Positions 1 to 7,363 of a stretch of 46,297 bases of DNA are shown one piece after another. The notes beneath the pieces were generated by a model. The model did not search any database, was not told where the DNA came from, and saw nothing but the letters and a program-made list of their open reading frames with translations. This stretch comes from Aestuariimicrobium sp. p3-SID1156 (GTDB lineage: Bacteria; Actinomycetota; Actinomycetes; Propionibacteriales; Propionibacteriaceae). Location: the NCBI RefSeq assembly GCF_025144225.1, contig NZ_JALXXB010000014.1, forward strand, positions 1 through 46,297, written 5' to 3'. The position numbers and the translations under genes were made by a program. Position 1 is the first letter of the stretch, and each line of letters begins with the position of its first letter.

Positions 1-698
1 ACCCACCCGCGACCCGTGACGTCCAGGTGGATCATCACCCTGTAGTGGTCACGTCGAGTTGGCGAGGTGACGCTGTCCAGCGACCGGCTGGCAACCTCCA
101 CCAGGCCGTCCCCGAGCGTCGCGCGTCCATTGCCCGCAGTGAACAGCGCGTCCTTGGCCTCGAGGATTGCCTGCTCCACGAGTGCGCCCTGCACCGCGTC
201 AGTCTCGAAGCGCAGCCTGAATCGGTCACCGTGCCGGCTCATCGTCAGCTCCGACCCACGTCGTGACGGGGGAGTGCGCGGCTCCTCGTAGCTGCGCTGC
301 TCGCGCTCGAAGGGGTACTTGGCGGCCACCCGTGCCAGCTGCGTCACCGACAGGGTCTCGCCAAGCTCGGCCACCTGCTGCTCAGCCCAGCCCGGGACGT
401 GGCGGGCGATCACGGCCGCCTGGTCCAGGCTCATCCGCCCCTGCTCGACCAGAGCAACGGTGGTCGGCAGCTCCTCCCGCCGCTCGGCGAGGTGTACCAG
501 CTGCCGCGACTGGGTGATCGAAAGCCCCGTGTAGACCTGCAGCCAGTGCTCGGGGGAGCGGACGCCGTCACCGGACCAGCCCGAGGTCTCCAGTAGGTGT
601 GCCGTGAAGTCGACGAGCTCGGCATGCACGCGCGCGAGCTGGGAAGCCAACTGCCCAGCCCGTTCCGTGTTCACCCGCCACGTCGCTCCGTCGTCCAT
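1..698 (-). CDS. HNH endonuclease-like protein, DUF222/13E12 family (5' part only)
   Basis: Reading leftward from the ATG at 698, the frame stays open to the window edge (about 232 codons), so the C-terminal part, where the HNH nuclease motif normally lies, is outside. The visible part begins MDDGATWRVNTERAG. It contains the all-helical DUF222 pattern, including ITQSRQLVHLAERREELP and RMSLDQAAVIARHVP, and then RDHYRVMIHLDVTGRGW, which matches the region just before the HNH domain in this family. Such proteins are abundant in actinobacteria (13E12 repeat family in mycobacteria), often in several copies; their biological role is poorly defined. Several mycobacterial members are known to be under LexA control. 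Family assignment is from recognition of the sequence pattern; nuclease activity cannot be judged because the catalytic part is missing. Confidence 0.8.
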   Translation of the reverse strand, partial: MDDGATWRVNTERAGQLASQLARVHAELVDFTAHLLETSGWSGDGVRSPEHWLQVYTGLSITQSRQLVHLAERREELPTTVALVEQGRMSLDQAAVIARHVPGWAEQQVAELGETLSVTQLARVAAKYPFEREQRSYEEPRTPPSRRGSELTMSRHGDRFRLRFETDAVQGALVEQAILEAKDALFTAGNGRATLGDGLVEVASRSLDSVTSPTRRDHYRVMIHLDVTGRGW

Positions 699-704
699 GT
701 CTCA

Positions 705-721
705 ATCGTACACAGGAACGA
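705..721 (-). promoter_or_regulatory. Candidate -10 box and SOS (LexA)-like operator of the HNH gene
   Basis: On the minus strand TACGAT (705-710) sits 6 nt before the ATG at 698, as in a leaderless promoter. Overlapping it, 706-721 reads TCGTACACAGGAACGA on the plus strand. It matches the actinobacterial SOS consensus TCGAAC-N4-GTTCGA at 9 of 12 half-site positions. The position over the -10 suits a repressor. Three mismatches make this a candidate only. Confidence 0.35.
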
Positions 722-735
722 ATGCAAAGCAAGGG

Positions 736-750
736 GTGGGTTTCGCCCAC
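736..750 (-). terminator. Weak hairpin after the nan operon
   Basis: GTGGG (736-740) pairs with CCCAC (746-750) across a 5-nt loop, 32 nt downstream of the nanE stop. The stem is short and has no clear T run, so a terminator role is only possible. Confidence 0.3.
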
Positions 751-781
751 AGCTGAACTGAGGGGTTTGAAAGAAGGGGTG

Positions 782-1456
782 TCAGCCCAGTGCCTCCACG
801 AACCAGCGCGTGATCGAGGTCGGGTGGGTGATCGCGGTCCCCACCACCACCGCGAACGCCCCCGCCTCGAGGGCGGCGGCCGCCTGGGCGGGGGTGTGCA
901 CGCGTCCCTCAGCGACGACGGCATGACCGGGAAGCTCCGCCACCAGCTCGCGCACCAGCTCCAGATCGGGCCCGACCGTCGAGGGCCTGGCGCCGGTGTA
1001 GCCCGACAAGGTCGTGCCGATGATGTCCGCCCCCGCCTCGGCCGCGGCCAGCGCCGACTCCACCGAATCACAGTCCGCCATCACCAGGGCCTCCGTGCGC
1101 TCCCGCAACCGGCGCACGGTCTCGGCGAAGGTCAGCCCGTCCGGTCGCGGGCGCAGGGTGGCGTCAATCCCGACGATGTCGGCTCCCGCCTCAGCCACGG
1201 CCACCGCATGCCTCAGGGTGGGGGTGATGAACACCCCTTCGGCGCCGTCCTTCCAGATTCCGACCACCGGGACGTCAACTACCTGCTTCACGCAGCGGAT
1301 GTCGTCCAGGCCCTGGGCGCGCACTGCCGCAGCCCCGCCAATCTCGACGGCCTGGGCGACCTGCGCCATCGTGTCCGGGTGCCGCATCGGCTCCCCCGGA
1401 TAGGCCTGGCAGGACACGACCAGTCGCCCGCGCAGGGCCTCCAGCAGCGGATGCAT
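782..1456 (-). CDS. nanE: N-acetylmannosamine-6-phosphate 2-epimerase
   Basis: Converts ManNAc-6-phosphate to GlcNAc-6-phosphate in cytoplasmic sialic acid catabolism. The 224-residue length is normal for NanE. The TIM-barrel pattern is clear: LVVSCQA near residue 12, GIWKD with the likely catalytic Lys69, GADIVGIDAT, GADIIGTTLSGYT, VVAEGRVHTPAQA with a candidate acidic catalytic residue, and the C-terminal phosphate-binding stretch AVVVGTAITHP. Its ATG overlaps the TGA of nanK by one base (TGATG), so translation is probably coupled. It is the last gene of the leftward operon that starts near 9080. Assignment is secure from sequence plus the neighbouring nanK and nanA. Confidence 0.95.
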   Translation of the reverse strand: MHPLLEALRGRLVVSCQAYPGEPMRHPDTMAQVAQAVEIGGAAAVRAQGLDDIRCVKQVVDVPVVGIWKDGAEGVFITPTLRHAVAVAEAGADIVGIDATLRPRPDGLTFAETVRRLRERTEALVMADCDSVESALAAAEAGADIIGTTLSGYTGARPSTVGPDLELVRELVAELPGHAVVAEGRVHTPAQAAAALEAGAFAVVVGTAITHPTSITRWFVEALG

Positions 1457-2400
1457 CAGACTTCCTCTCCTCGGGTCAGCTCGTCCTGGGCGAAGGCTGC
1501 TGCACCGAGCAGCGCTGCCTCCACTCCTGCGTGCGCGGGCAACACCGGGGTGCCCGCCACGGCGTCCATCGCATCATGGGTGATGCCTTCGCGAACAGCT
1601 CCCAGCCAGGGCTCGCCGATCTGGGACAGGCCACCGGTCAGCACCACGACCTCGGGGTCGATCGCGTTCATCAGCCCGCCCAGCACGCGTCCGGTCGCGA
1701 CGCCACACTCGCGCAGCACGGCGGTGGCCAGTTCCTCCCCGGACGCAGCGCGCTGCGCGATCTCACGCGTGTCAGCTGCCCTACCGCCCCGGCGCAGGTA
1801 CAGGGCGTGAATCCCGGGTCCGGACGCCAGGCCCTCCAGGTGCCCGGTGCGTCCGCAGCTGCAGGTCACCCCGTCAGCCTCGGGGACGGCGAGGTGTCCC
1901 AGGTGGCCGGCCACGCCACGGGCCCCGAAGAGCGGCCTGCCCTCGACCACCAGGCAGCCGCCGATGCCGGTTCCGACGGCGACCAGCAGTATGCTCCCAC
2001 GCCCGGCCCCGGCGCCGAAACGCGCTTCGCCCAGACCATGCGCGTGGACATCGTTGAGCGCCACGGCGGGTAGCCCGAAACGCGTGCTGAAGGCTGAGAC
2101 CAGGTCGGTTCCCGGCCAGCCGGGCAGGGCGTCGGTGGCGTGGGTGACCACCCCGCGGTGCACGTCCACCACACCGGCGGAGGCGACACCGACGGCGCGT
2201 ATCGGCTCATGCCCCCGGCCCCTGCCGTCGGCCAGGGAGGTGGCCAGTTCGAGCGCATTCTCCAGCACTCGAGCGGCGCCCTCCCGGGCCGGCGTGGGGG
2301 AGGTGACCCGCTGCAGGATCCGGGCGTCCCCCGCCGGGCTGAGTTCAACGAGTGCGGCCGTGGTCTTGGTGCCGCCCAGGTCCAGGGCCAGGAGGTTCAC
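1456..2400 (-). CDS. nanK: ROK-family N-acetylmannosamine kinase
   Basis: Phosphorylates ManNAc with ATP to ManNAc-6-phosphate, between NanA and NanE. The 314-residue protein has the ROK features: ATP-binding DLGGTK at residues 6-12, an ALNDVHAHGLGEARFG segment, GTGIGG, and the zinc-binding loop CSCGRTGHLEG. In that loop the third classical cysteine is a histidine, a variant I associate with actinobacterial ROK kinases. The start is GTG at 2400, forming a 4-base GTGA overlap with the nanA stop. The ROK family also contains glucokinases and sugar repressors. No N-terminal helix-turn-helix is present, and the position between nanA and nanE favours ManNAc kinase. Confidence 0.88.
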   Translation of the reverse strand: MNLLALDLGGTKTTAALVELSPAGDARILQRVTSPTPAREGAARVLENALELATSLADGRGRGHEPIRAVGVASAGVVDVHRGVVTHATDALPGWPGTDLVSAFSTRFGLPAVALNDVHAHGLGEARFGAGAGRGSILLVAVGTGIGGCLVVEGRPLFGARGVAGHLGHLAVPEADGVTCSCGRTGHLEGLASGPGIHALYLRRGGRAADTREIAQRAASGEELATAVLRECGVATGRVLGGLMNAIDPEVVVLTGGLSQIGEPWLGAVREGITHDAMDAVAGTPVLPAHAGVEAALLGAAAFAQDELTRGEEV

Positions 2401-3314
2401 AACAGTCCGGTCCTGACCAGGATCTCGCGGATCCCGCCGATGGCCTCGCCCTCGAGGGGGCTCATCGGGCGCGACATCATGTTGGTGTCGAAGACCCCCA
2501 GTTCGCGCAGGGCTGTCTTGAAGGCACCCACGCCGGCTGCGGGACCGACCTTTCCGACGGGCTGGTAGACGATCTCGAACAACTCGGCGAGACGGTCCTG
2601 CTCGCGGCCAACGACCTCCCAGTCACTCGCCATCGCGGCCGCGTGCATGCGGACATAGGCGGCGGGGTCGACATTGCCCAGACCCGGCACCGAACCGTCC
2701 GCGCCGGCCAGGTAGGAGCCGTCCACGACCACCTCGTGACCGGTGAGCAGGCTCAAGGGGGAGCCGGCCCTGCGGTTCAGCGACGCGAGCAATCGGAAGG
2801 AGACGTCGTCACCGGAGGAGTCCTTGACCCCGGCCAGCACGCCATCCTGTCCGAGCCTGACCAGCATGGCCGGGGCGAGCTTGGTGTGCACGCAGACCGG
2901 CAGGTCATAGGCCCACAGCGGTAGGTCGGTGGACGCGGCAAGGATGCGGAAGTGGCTGTCGATCTCCTCGGGGCCGGTGATGGCGTAGAAGGGGGCAGTG
3001 GCCACGACCCCGGCGATGTCCAGCCCCTCCATGGCGCGAATGTGCTGCAGGACACGATCGGTCTGCATGTCGATCGCTCCCGCGATCACGGGGACGCGGC
3101 CCGCGACCAGCTCCAGGACCGTCCTCAACACCTCCAGGCGACGGGCGTCGTCAAAGAAGGCGACCTCGCTGCTGGAGCCCAGCGCGAAGATGCCGTCGAC
3201 ACCGGCGTCGACGAGACGGTTGACCAGCTTCTCCAAGGAGGCGTGGTCGAGCTCGCGGTCGGCCGTCAGCGGGGTGAGCAGCGGGGGGATGACACCGCGC
3301 AGCGGGGTGGTCAT
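2397..3314 (-). CDS. nanA: N-acetylneuraminate lyase (DapA/NanA family)
   Basis: Cleaves N-acetylneuraminate to ManNAc and pyruvate. The protein (305 residues from this start) is a class I aldolase of the DHDPS/NAL superfamily. The Schiff-base lysine lies in GVKDSSGD (about Lys164), the catalytic tyrosine in WAYDLP (about Tyr136), and the pyruvate-carboxylate loop reads GSSSE rather than the common GSTGE. I chose the ATG at 3314 because AAAGG lies 8 nt upstream; a GTG at 3341 would add nine residues but lacks a good ribosome site. Other superfamily members (dihydrodipicolinate synthase, KDG aldolase) are excluded mainly by the neighbouring nanK and nanE. Fourth enzyme-coding step of the transport operon, 42 nt after the ATPase gene. 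Confidence 0.87.
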   Translation of the reverse strand: MTTPLRGVIPPLLTPLTADRELDHASLEKLVNRLVDAGVDGIFALGSSSEVAFFDDARRLEVLRTVLELVAGRVPVIAGAIDMQTDRVLQHIRAMEGLDIAGVVATAPFYAITGPEEIDSHFRILAASTDLPLWAYDLPVCVHTKLAPAMLVRLGQDGVLAGVKDSSGDDVSFRLLASLNRRAGSPLSLLTGHEVVVDGSYLAGADGSVPGLGNVDPAAYVRMHAAAMASDWEVVGREQDRLAELFEIVYQPVGKVGPAAGVGAFKTALRELGVFDTNMMSRPMSPLEGEAIGGIREILVRTGLL

Positions 3315-3356
3315 GGCAGGACCTTTCGTGGAGGGGGGCACGTTGTGGGCAGAGGG

Positions 3357-4160
3357 TCAGAGCAGGGAGGGGGTGGCACCGAGCAGCTTGCGGGTGTACG
3401 CCTCGCGCGGGTTGTCGAAGATCTCCTGGGCTGGGCCGGTCTCGATGATGCGACCGGCGAGCATGACGGCGATCCGGTCCGAGACATAGCGCACGGTGTT
3501 GATGTCGTGGCTGATGAACACCAGCCCGAGCCCCAGGGTCGACTTGAGGTCGGCCAGCAGGTTCAGCACCTGCGCGCGCACCGACACGTCCAGGGCGCTG
3601 GTCGGTTCGTCGGCGACGATGATGTCCGGGTCCAGCACGAGGGCCCGGGCGATCGCGACGCGCTGGCGCTGGCCACCAGAGATCTGGCGCGGCAGCACGT
3701 CCAGGGCGGACTGTGGGAGGCCGACCAGGTGCAACAACTCCTTGACCTTGGCCAGGCGCTCGGCATGGCTGCCGATGCCGTGCACGTTGAGCGGGTCGAG
3801 TAGCTGGTCACGCACCACCATGCGCGGATTGAGCGCCGTGGCGGGGTCCTGGAAGACCACCGAGACCGAGCGTCCCAATTGCTTGCGGGCGTGGCGATGG
3901 GAGCCCAGCTCGGCACCGTTGAACAGCACCATGCCGCTGGTGGGGGGCTGCAGACCCACCATGACGCGGGCCAGGGTGGACTTGCCGCAGCCGGACTCGC
4001 CGACGATGCCGACGACCTCGCCGCGATGGACGGTGAAGTCCACTCCATCGACGGCCCGGATGCGATCGGGGCGGAACAGCTTGCCGGTGCGCAGGCGGTG
4101 CACCACGTGGACGTTGCGCAGGTCGATGACCGGGGTGGTGCCGCTGGTGGGCGCGCTCAT
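3357..4160 (-). CDS. Oligopeptide/dipeptide-type ABC transporter ATPase (DppF/OppF-like)
   Basis: Cytoplasmic ATPase that powers the importer encoded by the upstream genes. The 267 residues contain Walker A GESGCGKST, the signature SGGQRQRVAIARAL, Walker B IIVADEPTSALD and the C-terminal stretch IFDNPREAYTRKLL typical of Dpp/Opp ATPases. Its ATG overlaps the stop of the fused permease-ATPase gene by 4 bases (ATGA). Although the family usually moves peptides, its place in one operon with nanA, nanK and nanE points to sialic acid or a related sialo-compound as substrate, by inference. Confidence 0.9.
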   Translation of the reverse strand: MSAPTSGTTPVIDLRNVHVVHRLRTGKLFRPDRIRAVDGVDFTVHRGEVVGIVGESGCGKSTLARVMVGLQPPTSGMVLFNGAELGSHRHARKQLGRSVSVVFQDPATALNPRMVVRDQLLDPLNVHGIGSHAERLAKVKELLHLVGLPQSALDVLPRQISGGQRQRVAIARALVLDPDIIVADEPTSALDVSVRAQVLNLLADLKSTLGLGLVFISHDINTVRYVSDRIAVMLAGRIIETGPAQEIFDNPREAYTRKLLGATPSLL

Positions 4161-6301
4161 CGGAGTCCTCCTTCAGCAGTGGTGGTCGCCACCCAGTGCG
4201 AGGTGCCGGGGATGCGCACCATCTGCGGGCGGATGTCCAGCCCGACCTCCGGCCGGGAGGAGCGGGGAGCGAACCGGTCGCCCTTGACGAAGTCACGCGG
4301 TGCCGGGACGGTTCCCGGGACCTGGTGCAGGCGCGAGGCGCCGGACTCGATCGAGAGCACCGAGCCGAGCAGGCCGCGGGTGTACTCGTGGCGGGGGTCG
4401 ATGAGCAGTTCGGTGGTGGTGGCCTGCTCGACGACCTGGCCGGCGTACATCACGGTGATCCGGTGGGCCAGCTGGGCGACCAGAGCGAGGTCGTGGCTGA
4501 CGAAGACCATCGCGAAGCCCAGTTCGTCCTGCAGGCGACGGAGCAGGTCGACGACCTGTCGCTGCACCGTGACATCCAGGGCGGTGGTCGGCTCGTCGGC
4601 CATCACCAGGCGTGGGTTGCGGGTCAGGGCCATGGCGATCAGCACGCGCTGGCGCTGTCCACCGGACAACTCGTGGGGGTAGGAGGCCAGCATCCGCTTG
4701 GGGTCCAGGCCGACCAGCTCGAGCAGTTCCTCCGCGCTGCGCGTGCCGCCGCGACGGAGGAGCTGGTTGAGCTGGGTGCGGATGAGCATCGACGGGTTGA
4801 GCGAGCTCAGCGCGTCCTGGTAGACCATCGCCATCTCGTGCCCGCGCAGGGCATTGCGCTCGCGAGGCCCCATGGTGAGCAGGTCGCGCCCCTCGAAGAG
4901 GATCTCGCCCTGGATGCGTGCGGTGCGCGGCAGCAGGCCCATCACCGCCATGGACGTGATCGACTTGCCGCAGCCGGACTCACCGACCAGCCCCATGGTC
5001 TCGCCGGGGCGGACGTCGAAGGAGACGTTGTCCACGATGTCGACCTCGCCATGGGCCTGCGGGAAGGCGATCCGGAGGTCCTTGACCTGGAGCAGGGGAG
5101 CGGCGTCCTGGTCGGCGAGCACCAGCCGGTCGGTCCGGGCGCTTTCGTGGACGCGCAGGGACTGCAGGGATTCGTTCAGCAACCGGGTGGCGGTCGCCTG
5201 GTCGGTCAACCCGAGGACGCCGGTGGCCTGCAGTTCTGGGGCGGTCTCCTCCGCGTCCTGCGGCAGGATGCCGGCCGGGCGCTCGCCCTGGGCGGGGCTG
5301 AGGACCTGGTCGTCCAGGGCCTCCTCGGTGGCGGCCACCGGGTCGACCAGCATGGCCTTCTCGTCGGCCTCGACGTCGACCTTGCGGCGGATCGTGGGGC
5401 TGGCCAGGGCGTCGGTGAGGCCCTCGGAGAGAACATTGAGGGCCAGGACGGTGAGCAGGATCATCAGGCCGGGGAAGAACGTGGGCCACCACAGGCCGGA
5501 GATCAGCAGCTGCTTGCCCTCGGCCAGGATGTTGCCCCAGGACGGGTTCGGCGGCTTGACTCCGGCGTTGATGAACGACAGCGAGGCTTCGAAGACGATG
5601 GCGTCGGCGACCAGGACGGTGGCGAAGACCATGATCGGGGCCAGGCAGTTGCGGGCCACATGCCTGATCAGGATCCAGGGGGTCGAGGCGCCCATCACCT
5701 TGGAGGCGGCGACGTAGTCCTCGCCGAACTGGCTGATCACGTTCGCCCTGATCACGCGCGCCAGTTGGGGGACGTAGAGGAAGCCGATGGCCAGGATGAT
5801 CACCGGCAGTGAGGTGCCGAAGACGGCGACGAAGACCACGGCCAAAGCGATGCCCGGGAACGACATGATGATGTCGAGCAGGCGCATCAGGACCTCGGAG
5901 ACCCACTTGTGGGCGGTCGCGGCGATCGAGCCGAGCACGGCGGCGACCAGCAGCGCAGCGCCGGTGGCGCACAGGCCGATCAGGAGCGATGAGCGGGCGC
6001 CGTGGAGGACGCGGGAGAAGATGTCGCGGCCGGAGGCGTCCGTGCCGAACCAGAAGGTGCCATTGGGGGCGACGGCAGGGGACTGCATGGCCTCCTGGGA
6101 GACCGTGCCCACGATGCTGGGGTCGGTCGACAGACCAGTGGCCAGTGGGTCGAAGCGGCTCAACAGGGGGGCCAGCAGCGCAGCCAGGACCATCAGCAGC
6201 AAGAAACCAACGGCAATCCTGGAGGTCCAGGGCAACCGGCGCAGGGAGTCCAGACGTCCGCCCTGCACGGAGGAGAGTCGGGTGGAGAGCTTGCGACGCA
6301 T
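4157..6301 (-). CDS. Fused ABC permease-ATPase (DppC-DppD-like)
   Basis: A 714-residue fusion. Residues about 20-300 are a DppC-type inner-membrane permease, with a first TM at about 28-48, the FGTDASGRDIFSRVLHGARSS segment before the transport domain and the EAA-type loop around DYVAASKVMGAS. A linker of about 100 acidic, Pro/Ala/Glu-rich residues follows (about 305-402). Residues about 403-714 are a DppD-type ATPase with Walker A GESGCGKS (440-447), LSGGQRQRVLIAMAL, LVMADEPTTALD and a C-terminal oligopeptide-ATPase tail. Fused permease-ATPases of this type occur in actinobacteria. The gene starts at ATG 6301, one base into the stop of the permease gene (TGATG). It supplies one permease half and one ATPase half of the importer. 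Confidence 0.92.
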   Translation of the reverse strand: MRRKLSTRLSSVQGGRLDSLRRLPWTSRIAVGFLLLMVLAALLAPLLSRFDPLATGLSTDPSIVGTVSQEAMQSPAVAPNGTFWFGTDASGRDIFSRVLHGARSSLLIGLCATGAALLVAAVLGSIAATAHKWVSEVLMRLLDIIMSFPGIALAVVFVAVFGTSLPVIILAIGFLYVPQLARVIRANVISQFGEDYVAASKVMGASTPWILIRHVARNCLAPIMVFATVLVADAIVFEASLSFINAGVKPPNPSWGNILAEGKQLLISGLWWPTFFPGLMILLTVLALNVLSEGLTDALASPTIRRKVDVEADEKAMLVDPVAATEEALDDQVLSPAQGERPAGILPQDAEETAPELQATGVLGLTDQATATRLLNESLQSLRVHESARTDRLVLADQDAAPLLQVKDLRIAFPQAHGEVDIVDNVSFDVRPGETMGLVGESGCGKSITSMAVMGLLPRTARIQGEILFEGRDLLTMGPRERNALRGHEMAMVYQDALSSLNPSMLIRTQLNQLLRRGGTRSAEELLELVGLDPKRMLASYPHELSGGQRQRVLIAMALTRNPRLVMADEPTTALDVTVQRQVVDLLRRLQDELGFAMVFVSHDLALVAQLAHRITVMYAGQVVEQATTTELLIDPRHEYTRGLLGSVLSIESGASRLHQVPGTVPAPRDFVKGDRFAPRSSRPEVGLDIRPQMVRIPGTSHWVATTTAEGGLR

Positions 6302-7266
6302 CAGATGCTCCTGATCCGTGGGTTGACGAGGACGTAGAGCATGTCGACCACGATGTTGACCACGATGAACGCGATGGCGACGGTCAGGGTCACGCCCTGC
6401 ACGAGGAAGACGTCATTGCGGGTGACGCCGTCAAGGATGAGCTGGCCCATGGCCTGGATGTTGAAGATGATCTCGATGATCACCGCACCACCCATCAGGT
6501 AACCCACGCGCAGGCCCAGGACGGTGATCGGGTTGATCAGCGCATTGCGCAGCACGTTGCGGGCCACCACGACCGGGTAGGGGACACCGCCACCGACGGC
6601 GGTGCGGACATAGTCCTTGTCGAGTTCCTCGACCATCGAGGTGCGTACCACGCGGGTGAGCGAGCCGGCCACGGGGACGGCCAGGGCGACGGCGGGCAGG
6701 GTGACGTTGTTCGCCCAGACCGCCGGGTTGTCCCGGAAGGGGATCCAGTCAGTGACCAGGGCGGGGAAGCTGCCCCAGCCGCCGGGGACGGTGCCCAGCC
6801 ACTGGATCAGCAGGATCGCCAGCCAGAACGAGGGCGTCGCCAGCATCGCGATGGACAGGATGCGGATGAGCTGGTCGGGCCAGCGGTCGCGGTAGAGGGC
6901 AGCAACCACGCCCAGCACCAGCGCCAGCACCACGGCGAGCGCCAGGCCCAAGAAAGTCAGCTGCAGGGTGATGGGGAAGGCCTTGGCAACCACATCCGTG
7001 ACCGGGGTGTTGCCGCTGGTTGTGCCGAGCCGGCCCTGCAGCAGGCCACCCAGGAAGCGCACGTAGCGGGTCAGCAGCGGGTCATCCAGGCCATGGGTGG
7101 CGCGGTAGTTGGCCAAGGCCTCCGCGGAGGCCGATTCGCCCAGCGCCAACCGTGCCGGATCAGAGGGGGAGAAGGACATCACCACGAAGACGAGCAGGGT
7201 GACCCCCAGGACCATGATCGGGAAGGCGACCAGACGCCGGCCGATCAGTCGGAGCAGGTTCGACAC
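6301..7266 (-). CDS. ABC transporter permease (DppB/OppB-like)
   Basis: Inner-membrane permease, 321 residues from the GTG at 7266, which has an excellent ribosome site (AAGGAG, 7 nt upstream). A start further upstream at 7338 would lie inside the intergenic hairpin and add an implausible, Pro-rich leader, so I reject it. The sequence begins MSNLLRLIGRRLVAFPIMVLG and has about six hydrophobic segments, a periplasmic loop with DPARLALGESASAEAL typical of DppB proteins, and an EAA-type loop near DYVRTAVGGGVPYPVVVARN. Partner of the fused permease-ATPase encoded immediately downstream. Confidence 0.92.
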   Translation of the reverse strand: MSNLLRLIGRRLVAFPIMVLGVTLLVFVVMSFSPSDPARLALGESASAEALANYRATHGLDDPLLTRYVRFLGGLLQGRLGTTSGNTPVTDVVAKAFPITLQLTFLGLALAVVLALVLGVVAALYRDRWPDQLIRILSIAMLATPSFWLAILLIQWLGTVPGGWGSFPALVTDWIPFRDNPAVWANNVTLPAVALAVPVAGSLTRVVRTSMVEELDKDYVRTAVGGGVPYPVVVARNVLRNALINPITVLGLRVGYLMGGAVIIEIIFNIQAMGQLILDGVTRNDVFLVQGVTLTVAIAFIVVNIVVDMLYVLVNPRIRSI

Positions 7267-7309
7267 GGAGCAACTCCTTGGGTGCGTGTCAGGCGGGGTG
7301 GCCCCGGTG

Positions 7310-7336
7310 GGTGGCCACCTGGAGAAGGTGGCCACC
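7310..7336 (-). other. Intercistronic hairpin between binding-protein and permease genes
   Basis: GGTGGCCACC at 7310-7319 and again at 7327-7336. Each copy is its own reverse complement, so the two form a perfect 10-bp stem around a 7-nt loop. The stem begins 27 nt after the binding-protein stop and ends before the permease ribosome site. There is no T run. In binding-protein operons such stems usually protect the upstream mRNA or partly terminate, giving more binding protein than permease; that role here is inference. Confidence 0.6.
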
Positions 7337-7363
7337 ACGAAGGGCCGGGGTGTCAGTGGGGCA

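Noticed and set aside
3315..3341. GTG at 3341 as nanA start
   Set aside because: The nine extra residues are not conserved in the family, and the ATG at 3314 has the better ribosome site.
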